Shown here: positions 16,485 to 25,409 of the stretch, piece after piece
Layout: each line of letters begins with the position of its first letter
Position numbering within the stretch: position 1 is the first letter of the stretch
DNA from: Microbacteriaceae bacterium
Lineage (GTDB): Bacteria > Actinomycetota > Actinomycetes > Actinomycetales > Microbacteriaceae
Length of the DNA stretch: 41,801 nt
Direction of reading: 5' to 3'
Assembly (NCBI GenBank): GCA_014377425.1
Contig: JACMPQ010000060.1
Location: forward strand, 1 to 41,801
Made by a program: the position numbers and the translations under genes
The notes under the pieces: generated by a model
What the model saw: only the letters and a program-made list of their open reading frames with translations
What the model was told of the DNA's origin: nothing
The model's database searches: none

Positions 16485-17495
16485 TTAGTGCGCGGCGCTG
16501 TACTCCGCGGCGCTCGCGCGCAGGCTACGGTGGATGCCGCCATACGCCTCGGCATCTTTGAGCGTCCACTTGGGTAGTTTTGCCACCATCGTGTAATTCG
16601 GATCGCAGACGTTCGCCGCGGGGGCGAGCCCCATCTGGCTGACCAGCTGGTAGGCATCGAGCATGTCGAGGCCGGTGAGATCTGAGGTCCAGCCGATCAG
16701 GTCTTTTTGGCTGATCCGGTAGGCGTCCTCGAGCGGACGAGTGGAGCCGGTGCTCATGATGAACTCGTCACTCTCCAGCCGCGGCCAGGCCCCGCCGGCG
16801 CCCTTCACGAGGTCCACCACGATCACCGAATTCATCGCGGACTCCAGCCCGGTGCCGCAGACCTCGCCCTCACCCTGGCGGGCGTGACCGTCACCGAGCG
16901 ACAGCATCGCACCGGCGACGTTCACCGGCAGATAGAGCGTCGTTCCGGCACGGGCCTCCGGGGTGTCCATGTTGCCGCCGTGGGTGGACGGTGTCACCAC
17001 TAATCGCACCTCGCCACCGGCCGGGGCGACTCCGATCGTGCCGTGCATCGGATCCAGCGGCAAGGCGAGGCTGTAATCGGAGTTCTTGGCCCGGTAGGTA
17101 GCGGTCCAGGCATCCAGATCGATGTCATAAAACCAGACCCGCTCCTCGAGCGCATCGTGCAGCATCGCCGTCTCGGGGGTCTGCGTGAGAGCCCCGAAAT
17201 TGGGATAGGTACTCGATACGGCATATGACCGGGCCGGTACGATCGAGACGAAGTGCACGGCAAGCAGGTCGCCAGGTTCCGCGCCCTCCACCTGAATCGG
17301 GCCAGCCACTGGATTAAATTCGCTGAACGGCACGATCTGGCTGGGCAAATCGTTTGGCGAAGTCACCCGCCCGCCGAAGCAATCCTCGGTACTCACCTCG
17401 ACGATATCGCCGGGGCGAATGCTGATCAGCGGCTCTCGGCCACCAAACACGTAGGAGTACTGATCGGGGCGCGGGGCGAGCGGGTGAATGGCCAT
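16485..17495 (-). CDS. Acetamidase/formamidase family protein
   Basis: A 336-aa member of the FmdA/AmdA family, which hydrolyses formamide, acetamide or related small amides to ammonia and the acid. Typical segments are SIRPGDIVEVSTEDCFGG near the N-terminus, AEPGDLLAVHF, the DPMHGTIGVAP segment, the TPSTHGGNMDT metal/substrate motif and LSLGDGHARQGEGEVCGTGLE. The length and full set of motifs suggest an active enzyme. It is the last gene of the leftward island, 3 bp after a permease. Together with the ureohydrolase upstream this suggests the pathway ends in an amide; which one is unknown. Confidence 0.92.
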   Translation of the reverse strand: MAIHPLAPRPDQYSYVFGGREPLISIRPGDIVEVSTEDCFGGRVTSPNDLPSQIVPFSEFNPVAGPIQVEGAEPGDLLAVHFVSIVPARSYAVSSTYPNFGALTQTPETAMLHDALEERVWFYDIDLDAWTATYRAKNSDYSLALPLDPMHGTIGVAPAGGEVRLVVTPSTHGGNMDTPEARAGTTLYLPVNVAGAMLSLGDGHARQGEGEVCGTGLESAMNSVIVVDLVKGAGGAWPRLESDEFIMSTGSTRPLEDAYRISQKDLIGWTSDLTGLDMLDAYQLVSQMGLAPAANVCDPNYTMVAKLPKWTLKDAEAYGGIHRSLRASAAEYSAAH

Positions 17496-17498
17496 GGG

Positions 17499-18986
17499 TT
17501 AGCGAACCTCGGTGTTGGTGTGATCGGATGCAGAATCGGATGCCGTGAGCGCTTCCAGCGGCGACCGGTTAGTCATCCGTCCGGTGCGGTACAGCCCGAT
17601 GGCCACGACAATACCAATGGCCAGCCACACAACGCCGAGGATCAGCGCTGAACTGCGGGCGTTGTAGAGCACGCCAAGCAGAATGACAAAGCCGAGCGCC
17701 GGGAACACCAGGTGCACAAACCAACGCTTCGACTTCTGGCGCACGATGAAGTGCCAGACGACGGCCACGTTCAAAATCAGGAATGCGGCAAGCGCTCCGA
17801 AATTCACCAGGGTGGCGATGGCGGTGAGGCCGTCGGGCAACAGGGTGAGGTAAATGCCGAGAATCAGCGAGACACCGGCGACGACGAAGGTAGCATTCAC
17901 CGGAACCTTGTGCTTCGGGCTGATTTTGGCCAAGAACTTCGGCAGTTGGCGGTCCCGTGCCATCGCGTACAGCAGTCGGGAGGTTGCCGCCTGCGCGACG
18001 AGCGCGTTGGCGAATCCCCAAGCAATGGCAGTAGACGCCGCCGTGAGGATGAACATGAAGTGACCGCCGGCCGTTTCCGACGCCTGGTAGAACGCAGCTC
18101 CCGCCGGGTCACCGTTCTTGATCAGCGCTTCGGGGTCGGTGACGAGCATCGACGCCACCCAGGTCTGCACCACGAACAGCACGCCCACCAGAAGGAGAGC
18201 CGCAATCATGGAGCGTCCGAGTGATTTGCTGGTGCCGGCGTTCTCCTCGGCGAGGGTGGAGATGCCGTCGAATCCGAGGAACGAGAGCACCGCAAGGGAT
18301 GCCGCGCCGAGCACGAGTGGCAGCGAGAAGGTGCCCGCGTTGAAGAAGGAATCGAAGCTGAAGCCACGGCCCTTGCCCTGAGCAACGGCGACGATGCCGA
18401 CAACCAGGAAGATCACCAGAACGATGAGTTCCAAAATCAGCATGTACTTGTTGACCAGTGCGGTGAGCGAGATACCGAGGTAGTTGATCACCGTGTTCAG
18501 CAGGATAAAGGCAACCAGCCAGGCCCAGAGCGGCACCTGCGGAATGATGCCGTTCATCGCGAGGGCTGCCGCAAAATACAGCAGGCACGGGATGAGCACG
18601 TAGTCGAGCAGAATCATCCAGCCGGCGATGAAGCCCACCGGGCGGCCGATGCCACGGCCAGCGTAGGTGTACACGGAGCCCGCCATCGGAAAGGCCTGCG
18701 CCATCTGTGCGTAAGAGTTTGCGGAGAGCAGCATTGCCACAAGCGCCACGATGTAGGTCAGCGGCACCATTCCGCCGGAGGCCTGAAATACCGAGCCGAA
18801 GATCGCAAACGGCGCGATCGGCACCATGAAGATGAGGCCGTAGATGATGAGGTCGCTGAACTTCAGCGTGCGTTTGAGCTCCTGCTTGTAGCCAAACTGT
18901 TCAATGCCCGGGGACGCTGAAGCCGAAGCTGAAGCCGAAGCCGAAGATGCCGGGCCGGGAGTGCCCGGAGCGGTGGATAAATTCAC
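17499..18986 (-). CDS. APC superfamily amino acid/amine permease
   Basis: A 495-aa transporter with about twelve hydrophobic segments. The first helix region (FSDLIIYGLIFMVPIAPFAI) and the GRGIGRPVGFIAGWMILLDY segment are typical of the amino acid-polyamine-organocation superfamily; FLGFDGISTLAEE is the conserved helix 6 region. The first 30 residues are an odd Ala/Ser repeat (SASASASAS) encoded by a 6/12-bp repeat. It lies 3 bp before the amidase gene and 66 bp after the CE4 gene. It probably imports the substrate of the island; the specificity cannot be read. Confidence 0.9.
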   Translation of the reverse strand: MNLSTAPGTPGPASSASASASASASPGIEQFGYKQELKRTLKFSDLIIYGLIFMVPIAPFAIFGSVFQASGGMVPLTYIVALVAMLLSANSYAQMAQAFPMAGSVYTYAGRGIGRPVGFIAGWMILLDYVLIPCLLYFAAALAMNGIIPQVPLWAWLVAFILLNTVINYLGISLTALVNKYMLILELIVLVIFLVVGIVAVAQGKGRGFSFDSFFNAGTFSLPLVLGAASLAVLSFLGFDGISTLAEENAGTSKSLGRSMIAALLLVGVLFVVQTWVASMLVTDPEALIKNGDPAGAAFYQASETAGGHFMFILTAASTAIAWGFANALVAQAATSRLLYAMARDRQLPKFLAKISPKHKVPVNATFVVAGVSLILGIYLTLLPDGLTAIATLVNFGALAAFLILNVAVVWHFIVRQKSKRWFVHLVFPALGFVILLGVLYNARSSALILGVVWLAIGIVVAIGLYRTGRMTNRSPLEALTASDSASDHTNTEVR

Positions 18987-19052
18987 GCGGTGTCCTAACG
19001 GTGTCGATGCAATGGGTGTATCGGTGTAGTGGGTGTGACGCTTCTTTGCGTT

Positions 19053-19946
19053 TTAGCTACTGGGGTAACTGATCGAGCGCGGCTCCAGCGCCAGCGCCCG
19101 GGTGTGCTGCGCAATCTCCTCGAGCGTGGCGACCCACACCCCCGGGGTGGCAACAACCTCTGCCATCAGCTCGCCGAGCTGTTTGGCTCGCCCCGGACGA
19201 CCGGAGAGGAAGGGATGGTTGGTGAGCACCCAGCATCCGCCGGCCTCGTGCAGGCCCTCGAATTCGCTCTGCCAGAGTTCGCGGGCCTTCGCCGGGGTCT
19301 CGATCAGGCCACTCCCGGAAAGCTCCGGCAAAAAGCAGTACTGCTCCCAGTCATCGAGCGCCCACTGGATGGGAATTTCGACGATCGACTCGGTGGAGCC
19401 CGGGGTGAGCGCAAGCTCGTAGGGCACGTCGGCATCCATCAGGCTGGAGTCGTAGAGGAAGCCGCGCTCGGCTAACAGCGCCGGCGACTGCCAGGACAAC
19501 TCCCACATCGGCGCGCGGTAGCCGACAGGGCGAACACCGGCCACCTCGTACAGGGCGTCGAGCCCCCGGTCAAGATTCTCAATCTGCTCGGCAAGGCTCA
19601 GCCCGGCCGGTTGCTCGTGCAGGAAGCCGTGGTGGGCGATCTCGTGCCCGGCTGCGGAAATATCGCGCACGACTGCCGGATAGCGAAGCGCGGTGTAGCC
19701 CGGCACAAAAAACGTGGACCGGATGCCGTGCGTATCGAGCAACCCGAGCAGCCGAGACACCCCGACCAGCGGTCCATAGGCCTGGTGGCTCATCACGCTC
19801 ATACGGTCGGCGTTCTGCGGTGCCCTCCAGAGCACGGCGGACTCCGCATCCACGTCGAAGGTGAAGGCCGCGGCGGACCGGATGCCCTCGGGCCAGGTGA
19901 TCGCGCCGGCCGGAGTGATGGCGGGCTGGTTCAGCGGCTCCCCCAT
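19053..19946 (-). CDS. CE4/polysaccharide deacetylase-type hydrolase (PuuE/imidase-like)
   Basis: A 297-aa NodB-fold hydrolase. Motif 1 is FTFDVDAES with D31/D33 as base and metal ligand; motif 2 is HEIAHHGFLHE (metal-binding histidines); motif 3 is GYRAPMWELS. No signal peptide is visible, so it acts in the cytosol and hardly on cell-wall polymers. Its closest remembered relatives are PuuE-type allantoinases and cyclic imide hydrolases, which open C-N bonds in small molecules. Its start overlaps the ureohydrolase stop by one base, so the two are translated together. An amide- or imide-opening step in the catabolic pathway is inferred. Confidence 0.85.
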   Translation of the reverse strand: MGEPLNQPAITPAGAITWPEGIRSAAAFTFDVDAESAVLWRAPQNADRMSVMSHQAYGPLVGVSRLLGLLDTHGIRSTFFVPGYTALRYPAVVRDISAAGHEIAHHGFLHEQPAGLSLAEQIENLDRGLDALYEVAGVRPVGYRAPMWELSWQSPALLAERGFLYDSSLMDADVPYELALTPGSTESIVEIPIQWALDDWEQYCFLPELSGSGLIETPAKARELWQSEFEGLHEAGGCWVLTNHPFLSGRPGRAKQLGELMAEVVATPGVWVATLEEIAQHTRALALEPRSISYPSS

Positions 19947-20929
19947 CAGCGGCGCTGCGCAGACATGATGGTGATGAGCTCGTAGGCCAGGTTCGCGGCG
20001 GCCACCGAGGTAATTGCGGCGTGATCGTAGGCCGGTGACACCTCCACGATGTCGGCGGCGACAATGCGGTTGTTACGGAGCCCGCGCAGCACCTCGAGCA
20101 GTTCGCGACTGGTCATACCTCCCGCCTCCGGGGTACCGGTCGCCGGGGCGAACGCCGGATCCAGAACATCGATGTCGATGGAGACGTAGAGCGGGGCATC
20201 CCCCACGCGCTCCAGCACCCGCTCAAGGATGCCGTCGATTCCGAGCCGGTCGAAGTCGCGGCAGTGCACGATGGTGAAGCCGAGCTTCTCGTCGTCGAGG
20301 AGGTCTTTCGGGTCGTAGAGCGAGCCGCGGATGCCCACGTGCGCCGAGCGATCCTTGCGAATCAGCCCCTCCTCCGATGCCCGTCGAAACGGCGTGCCGT
20401 GCGTATAGGGTGCCCCAAAGTAGGTATCCCAGGTGTCGAGGTGCGCGTCGAAGTGAATCAGCGCCGCCGGGCCGTGCTCGGCGTTGACGGCCCGCAGCGC
20501 CGGAAGCGCGAGCGTGTGATCTCCGCCGAGGGTGAGCACCGGGCGACCGCCGGACATCAGCTGGGCAAGACCCGTCTCGATCTGCTTTAGTGCCTCGACG
20601 ATGTCGAAGGGATTGCAGTTGATATCCCCGGCGTCGACCACCTGGGCGTCGGCGAAGGGCATGGACTCGAGAGCCGGGTTGTAGGGGCGGAGCAGTCGCG
20701 ACGCCTCCCGGATCGCCGACGGACCGAACCGTGCTCCGGGCCGGTAAGTGACCCCGGCGTCAAACGGCACGCCGACGACCGCAACGTCGTAACGCGGCAC
20801 GTCTTCGATGCGAGGCAGCCGGGCGAAGGTGGTGAGCCCGGCGTAGCGCGGCGATGACTGGCCGTCGACCTGACCGACCGGCGCGGGCGACGGGGTTGCG
20901 TCGATAGTGGGCGTCGGGCTGTCTGTCAT
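19946..20929 (-). CDS. Ureohydrolase (agmatinase/guanidinobutyrase-like)
   Basis: A 327-aa arginase-family enzyme. The binuclear manganese site is seen in GGDHTLALP, HFDAHLDTWD and SIDIDVLDPAFAPATGTPE, all complete. It cleaves a guanidino compound to urea and an amine: agmatine, 4-guanidinobutyrate or a relative. ATG 20929 was chosen because AAAGAGAG precedes it and the frame upstream runs through the SDR gene. The 30 N-terminal residues are low-complexity. It lies between an SDR (31-bp gap) and the CE4 gene (1-bp overlap). No urease is in the window. Confidence 0.92.
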   Translation of the reverse strand: MTDSPTPTIDATPSPAPVGQVDGQSSPRYAGLTTFARLPRIEDVPRYDVAVVGVPFDAGVTYRPGARFGPSAIREASRLLRPYNPALESMPFADAQVVDAGDINCNPFDIVEALKQIETGLAQLMSGGRPVLTLGGDHTLALPALRAVNAEHGPAALIHFDAHLDTWDTYFGAPYTHGTPFRRASEEGLIRKDRSAHVGIRGSLYDPKDLLDDEKLGFTIVHCRDFDRLGIDGILERVLERVGDAPLYVSIDIDVLDPAFAPATGTPEAGGMTSRELLEVLRGLRNNRIVAADIVEVSPAYDHAAITSVAAANLAYELITIMSAQRR

Positions 20930-20960
20930 CGTGCTCTCTTTCGCTGAAAATCCTGAAATC

Positions 20961-21746
20961 TCATGCCCGACCCCGGGTCGATCCACCGTTGACCTGAACG
21001 ACCTGGCCGAGGACGGCCGAGAGCCGGAAGTCGCTGAGCAGCGCCACGGTCTCGGCAATCTCTGTCGCCTGCCCCAGACGCCCAGCGGGGATAGCCCGGG
21101 CGTATTCGGCGTGCATCTCGTCGAGCGTAATTCCGGCGCTTTCGGCATCCACCGCCAACTGCGGGGTATCGATCACGCCGGGGGCGATGGCGTTCACAAT
21201 GATTCCCTGTGGGGCGAGCTCCCGACCGAGGGTCTTCACGAGCGCGATGAGTCCGGCCTTCGAAGCGGCGTAGGCGGTGGCATCCGGCCAACCGGCCACG
21301 CCCCACTCACTGGAGATCACCACGATCCGGCCGAGGCCCCGCGCCCGCATCGATGGTACGACCTCCTGAATCAAGTAGAAGGTGCCGCCGAGGTTGGTGT
21401 CGACGATGCGCCACCAGTCGTCGACATCCGACTCCAAAAACGGTCCCATGGTCATGTAGGCGTGGTTTGCCACCAGGATGTCGATGGGCCCGCACTCGGC
21501 CGCCACCGTCTCGACCAACCGCCGCACCTCATCGGCATCGGCGAGGTCGGCAGAGATCGCATACCCACCGATCTCAGCCGCCAAGGCGCTGAGCGCCGCC
21601 GAGGACTCCCGGTCACTGACGGCAACAATGGCCCCGGATGCCGCGAGTCGGCGGGCGTGCGCCACGCCCATCCCTCCGGCTGCTCCGGTGACCAAGGCGA
21701 CCCGGTCGCGGAGATCCGGATAGAGACCGTAATGTGCGTCGCTCAT
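20961..21746 (-). CDS. SDR family oxidoreductase
   Basis: A 261-aa classical short-chain dehydrogenase. The nucleotide loop is TGAAGGMG (about residues 20-27), NHAY is in the place of NNAG, the catalytic Ser is in VVISSEWG and Tyr/Lys in YAASKAG; the end has GQVVQVNGG. It oxidises or reduces a hydroxyl/carbonyl group with NAD(P). Its start overlaps the stop of the other SDR by one base. In this operon it probably acts on the aldehyde or alcohol left after the amine is removed, which is an inference. Confidence 0.93.
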   Translation of the reverse strand: MSDAHYGLYPDLRDRVALVTGAAGGMGVAHARRLAASGAIVAVSDRESSAALSALAAEIGGYAISADLADADEVRRLVETVAAECGPIDILVANHAYMTMGPFLESDVDDWWRIVDTNLGGTFYLIQEVVPSMRARGLGRIVVISSEWGVAGWPDATAYAASKAGLIALVKTLGRELAPQGIIVNAIAPGVIDTPQLAVDAESAGITLDEMHAEYARAIPAGRLGQATEIAETVALLSDFRLSAVLGQVVQVNGGSTRGRA

Positions 21747-22468
21747 CAGATCACCGCTCCGGCGTTGGGGTTGAGGGTCTCGCCCACGGTAAAGCTCCCG
21801 TGGTCGAGTAAATAAGCCACACAGAGCGCCACTTCCTGAGGCGAGGTGAGTCGCCCCAGCGGAAGCGTCGCGAGGTAGTCAGGGGCTCGCCAGGGCGAGT
21901 CCGGGGTGAGCAGCGGGGTGTCGGTGGGACCGGGGGCAACCGCGTTGACTCGGATGCCGCGGCCCGCGTACTCCGCGGCGAGGCTCCGCATCAGCCCGAG
22001 AATCGCGCCCTTCGCCGCGGCGTAGTGCGCATCATCCGCTCCGCCGCCGATCGCCAGCTCACTGGAAATGGCGACAATTGACCCGTGGCCGGCCGCCAGC
22101 ATGTCGGGCAGGACCGCCCGGGAGATGTTGGCGAAGCCGCCGAGGTGAACCCGCAGCATCCGCGTCCACTGCTCAACGGTGATGGCATCCACTGCCGCCA
22201 TTTCGTAATATCCGGCGACCGACACGGCCGCCGTGATGGGGCCGAGCTCGGCCGTGAGCTCGGCCCCCGCCTGTGCCACTGCGGCGGCATCCGCCATATT
22301 CACCAGGCGGTGCGCGTCACACTCCAGCGATGCCCCGAGATCGAGGCCCGCCACCGTCCATCCTCTGCTCTGCAGCTCCGCAACGGTCGCGGCGCCGATG
22401 CCGCTCGCCGACCCTGAGACCAGAGCAACCCCTGCCGTTCTGACCCGGGGAGACTCCCCCAGGCTCAT
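21746..22468 (-). CDS. SDR family oxidoreductase
   Basis: A 240-aa classical SDR. The loop is SGSASGIG (about residues 18-25), the catalytic Ser lies in VAISSELA, and Tyr/Lys in YAAAKGA; VNAVAPGPTDTP follows. It is only distantly similar to the neighbouring SDR, so the pair is not a recent duplication. It overlaps the upstream permease gene by 4 bp and the next SDR by 1 bp, showing one tight operon. Its substrate is unknown. Confidence 0.93.
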   Translation of the reverse strand: MSLGESPRVRTAGVALVSGSASGIGAATVAELQSRGWTVAGLDLGASLECDAHRLVNMADAAAVAQAGAELTAELGPITAAVSVAGYYEMAAVDAITVEQWTRMLRVHLGGFANISRAVLPDMLAAGHGSIVAISSELAIGGGADDAHYAAAKGAILGLMRSLAAEYAGRGIRVNAVAPGPTDTPLLTPDSPWRAPDYLATLPLGRLTSPQEVALCVAYLLDHGSFTVGETLNPNAGAVI

Positions 22469-23964
22469 GACTGGCGAACGCTCTCGCGCGGCGCCGCGGG
22501 CTCGTCATCGTCTTCCGGCATGCGGAAATCGAGGCCGGTAACCACCGGAACACGGGTGCGCACGGCGCCGTAGATGACCGCACCGACCGCACCGAGTACC
22601 CCCATGGCGATCCAGATCGACCAGTTCAGGTACTCCTGTGGGAAGAACGGGCGAGGCCAGGCAATGTTGAGGAATTCGAACACGACCCAGATCACCGCGA
22701 TGCTGGCCACAATGATCGTCGCTCGGCCGAGGGTGAACGGTCCGTCGCGCCAGCGCCCGCGAAGCAAGACCAGCAGAAAGCCCACCAACGGGAAGAGGAA
22801 GGAGAGGAAGAAACCCCCGGAGGTGAAGTTGAGCATGAGCGTGTAGGCATCCTCGGCGAGGTTGCTCAACAGAAACAGTGCGGCACCGACGATGGTGGTG
22901 ATCAGAAGTGCCGCCACCGGCTGGCGCTGCACGCGGCTGAGTCGGGTGAGGTGACGCGATGCCGGGAGAGCGTTATCGCGGGCGAACGACCAGATCATGC
23001 GCGAGGCCGAGGTCTGGAGGGCGAGGAAGCTGGCGACGAAACCGATCACGAACAACAGTTCCACCGGCTTGGCAATCTCGCTCCCGAGTTGGGAGGACAG
23101 GGTCAAAGCAACCGGGTCAGCCACTTTTCCAGCGCGGACCGCATTGAGGTCGGGGATCGCCAGAATCAGCGCGAGGCTGGTGAAAATGACCACCACAGCG
23201 ATGAAGACAAGCGAGAAGATGATCGCCTTCGGCAGCGTGCGGCGGGGGTTACTGACCTCCTCAGCGATGGCCCCCGCGCTCTCGAACCCGACGAAGGAGA
23301 AACCGATAAACACCATTGCCACCAGGAAGGGACCGGCGATGGAGAAATAGTCGGGGCCAGCAGCAAGGCCCTTTGAGCCGTCGAACAACACGTCGAGCGA
23401 ATTATGGCGATGGAAGACGAGCAACCACACGCCGAGACCGAGGGATCCGATCACCTCGGCACAAATGCTAGCGGCCATGAATACCTTGAGCACCGTACGG
23501 CCGGCGAGGTTCACCGCGGTGCCGAAAAGCAGAATGACTAGTGCTATCCAGGCTTTTTGCACCCCGGTCGGAGCCTCAATACCGATGACGTTGGCAATAA
23601 AACCAGCCGCGGCGATTGCCACGGTTGCCATCGCGATCAGCAGCGTCCACATGTAGGTCCAGCCGGCGAACCAGCCGACGGCACGGCCGCCGAGGCGCGC
23701 CGACCACTGGTAGATCGAGCCTTCGATCGGCCAGCGCGAAACAAGCATGGCGAAAACCAGGGCGACCAGGAGCTGACCTCCAAATACGACGAAGAATCCC
23801 CACCAGAAAGAGGGCCCCGCGGTGGTGACGGCCACACCGAAAATGCCGTAGAGCGCCACGATGGGGGAGATAAAGGCAAATCCAAAAGCGAACGACGAAG
23901 CGAGGGTGAATTCTCGTTTGAGAGTTTCGGCTTGTGGGGCGCGGGTCACATCGGTGTGGCTCAT
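22465..23964 (-). CDS. APC superfamily amino acid/polyamine permease
   Basis: A 499-aa transporter with about twelve hydrophobic segments and the APC-family helix 1 (FAFISPIVALYGIFG), EGSIYQWSARLGG and FSFVGFESAGAIAEE. The last of these is the helix 6 region that binds substrate. It is the first gene of the leftward seven-gene operon and is divergent from the PucR regulator over 120 bp. It probably imports the inducer or substrate. It differs in sequence from the other two permeases of the island. Confidence 0.92.
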   Translation of the reverse strand: MSHTDVTRAPQAETLKREFTLASSFAFGFAFISPIVALYGIFGVAVTTAGPSFWWGFFVVFGGQLLVALVFAMLVSRWPIEGSIYQWSARLGGRAVGWFAGWTYMWTLLIAMATVAIAAAGFIANVIGIEAPTGVQKAWIALVILLFGTAVNLAGRTVLKVFMAASICAEVIGSLGLGVWLLVFHRHNSLDVLFDGSKGLAAGPDYFSIAGPFLVAMVFIGFSFVGFESAGAIAEEVSNPRRTLPKAIIFSLVFIAVVVIFTSLALILAIPDLNAVRAGKVADPVALTLSSQLGSEIAKPVELLFVIGFVASFLALQTSASRMIWSFARDNALPASRHLTRLSRVQRQPVAALLITTIVGAALFLLSNLAEDAYTLMLNFTSGGFFLSFLFPLVGFLLVLLRGRWRDGPFTLGRATIIVASIAVIWVVFEFLNIAWPRPFFPQEYLNWSIWIAMGVLGAVGAVIYGAVRTRVPVVTGLDFRMPEDDDEPAAPRESVRQS

Positions 23965-24084
23965 GGGGCTCCTTTGATTCTCGTCAGTATGAACGGTTCA
24001 CCCAATGAGCCCACGCCGTTTACGAAAAGTTTGGAGATCCGGCGCGCAGCCGAGGGCGCTGTTGTGGGAAGCTACAACATCGAG

Positions 24085-25293
24085 ATGGATAGAATTCGTC
24101 ACAATCGTTATGCCAAACAGAAAGGTGTCGCCATCGCCAGCAGCCCCCTCACAGCGGATGACCACGCGCTCCCTCTGTCTGAGTTGGTGGCTCGAGCCGA
24201 GCTCGGGATGCGGTTCGTCGTGAACCCGGAGTTCGCCAGCGGCAACGGCGACCCCGTCGACAAGGAGCGAACTCGAGAGCGCGGCGTGCGGTGGGCGCAC
24301 TCCACGGAGGCGGTCGACCCGAGCCCACACCTTCGCCGAGATGAACTCGTCTGCACCGTCGGTTCGTCCCTGCGTGACGATGCCGACTGCCGCCGCTTCG
24401 CTCAGGCGGTGCTGGCGGCGTCATCGGCCGGCATCTGCTTCGGCACCGGCGAAGTGCACGCACGCATACCCGCGGCGCTCGTCAACGAATGTCAACGGCT
24501 GAACCTCGCCCTCGTAGAAATGCCGCATGGAGCGCCGTTTCTAGCGGTGAATGACGTGCTCGCCGACGCCCGCGAAACCGCGCGAGGAAGCCGCGACGAC
24601 GCCGTGCGGGAGCGTCAGCGGGTGGGCCACCTCCTGACCCTCATCGTGGATCGTCTGGCCGATCCGGCAGCACTCTCGCCGGAACTTGCGGAGCGTCGCT
24701 GGGGCGCCGCACCGATCACGATCTCGGTGTGGGAACCCGGCAGCTCCGCACGCCTGCTTGCGCTGAATCCGGATGCCTGGATCGGCGATACGCCACAATT
24801 CACCTACCTCCTCACGACATCGCGCCAGCCGGCACTGGATACCGCCGCGCTCACCGGCAGCCTGTGCGGCTGTTCAAGCGCGGTACCGCTCGGCCAACTG
24901 GCCCGGGGGATCGCCGAAGCGCGAGCGGCATTCCACCTCGCGCGATCGCGAGGAATGTCGACCGGTCCGGAAAGCCTCACCGATCTGACCGGGTTGCTGC
25001 AGCAGCAACCCGCCGAAGCGCTCGACCCGTTTGTGGATCAGCTCATTGCGCCGCTGCTCGCCTATGACGCCGCACGAAACGGCGAGCTGCTCGCGACCCT
25101 GCGTATTTTTATCGCCCATCGGGGAGCGCTACAGGCGGCTGCCGACGAGACCTTCCTGCACGTCAATACGGTTCGCTATCGCCTTCGACGGGTACGAACC
25201 CTGGTGGGCCGAGACCCGCTCCAGTTGGACGACTACGTGGCGTTTTCGATCGCCCTGTGGGCCCATGACCGGATGCAGCACTTCCGGCGTTAG
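24085..25293 (+). CDS. PucR/CdaR-type transcriptional regulator
   Basis: A 402-aa regulator. An N-terminal PucR-like sensory domain (about residues 25-170, LPLSELVARAELGMRFVV start) is followed by a GGDEF-like middle and a C-terminal PucR helix-turn-helix (TFLHVNTVRYRLRRV, about residues 365-380). Family members are activators of purine, amino acid or amine catabolism and often bind the pathway substrate. The start is uncertain: ATG 24085 has GGGAAG about 15 bases upstream; an in-frame ATG at 23989 would add 32 residues in the divergent promoter region. It should control the leftward operon and perhaps the rightward permease gene. Confidence 0.9.
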   Translation: MDRIRHNRYAKQKGVAIASSPLTADDHALPLSELVARAELGMRFVVNPEFASGNGDPVDKERTRERGVRWAHSTEAVDPSPHLRRDELVCTVGSSLRDDADCRRFAQAVLAASSAGICFGTGEVHARIPAALVNECQRLNLALVEMPHGAPFLAVNDVLADARETARGSRDDAVRERQRVGHLLTLIVDRLADPAALSPELAERRWGAAPITISVWEPGSSARLLALNPDAWIGDTPQFTYLLTTSRQPALDTAALTGSLCGCSSAVPLGQLARGIAEARAAFHLARSRGMSTGPESLTDLTGLLQQQPAEALDPFVDQLIAPLLAYDAARNGELLATLRIFIAHRGALQAAADETFLHVNTVRYRLRRVRTLVGRDPLQLDDYVAFSIALWAHDRMQHFRR

Positions 25294-25409
25294 GTCGGTG
25301 CGCGTCTCGGCCCGGTGGTCGACACCCGTGCCGAACGCTTGCTAGTGTTCGCACGCAGCATTCACAATTCGTAGCCACCCACCACCGCTCAATGTCGAGA
25401 GGCACCGCC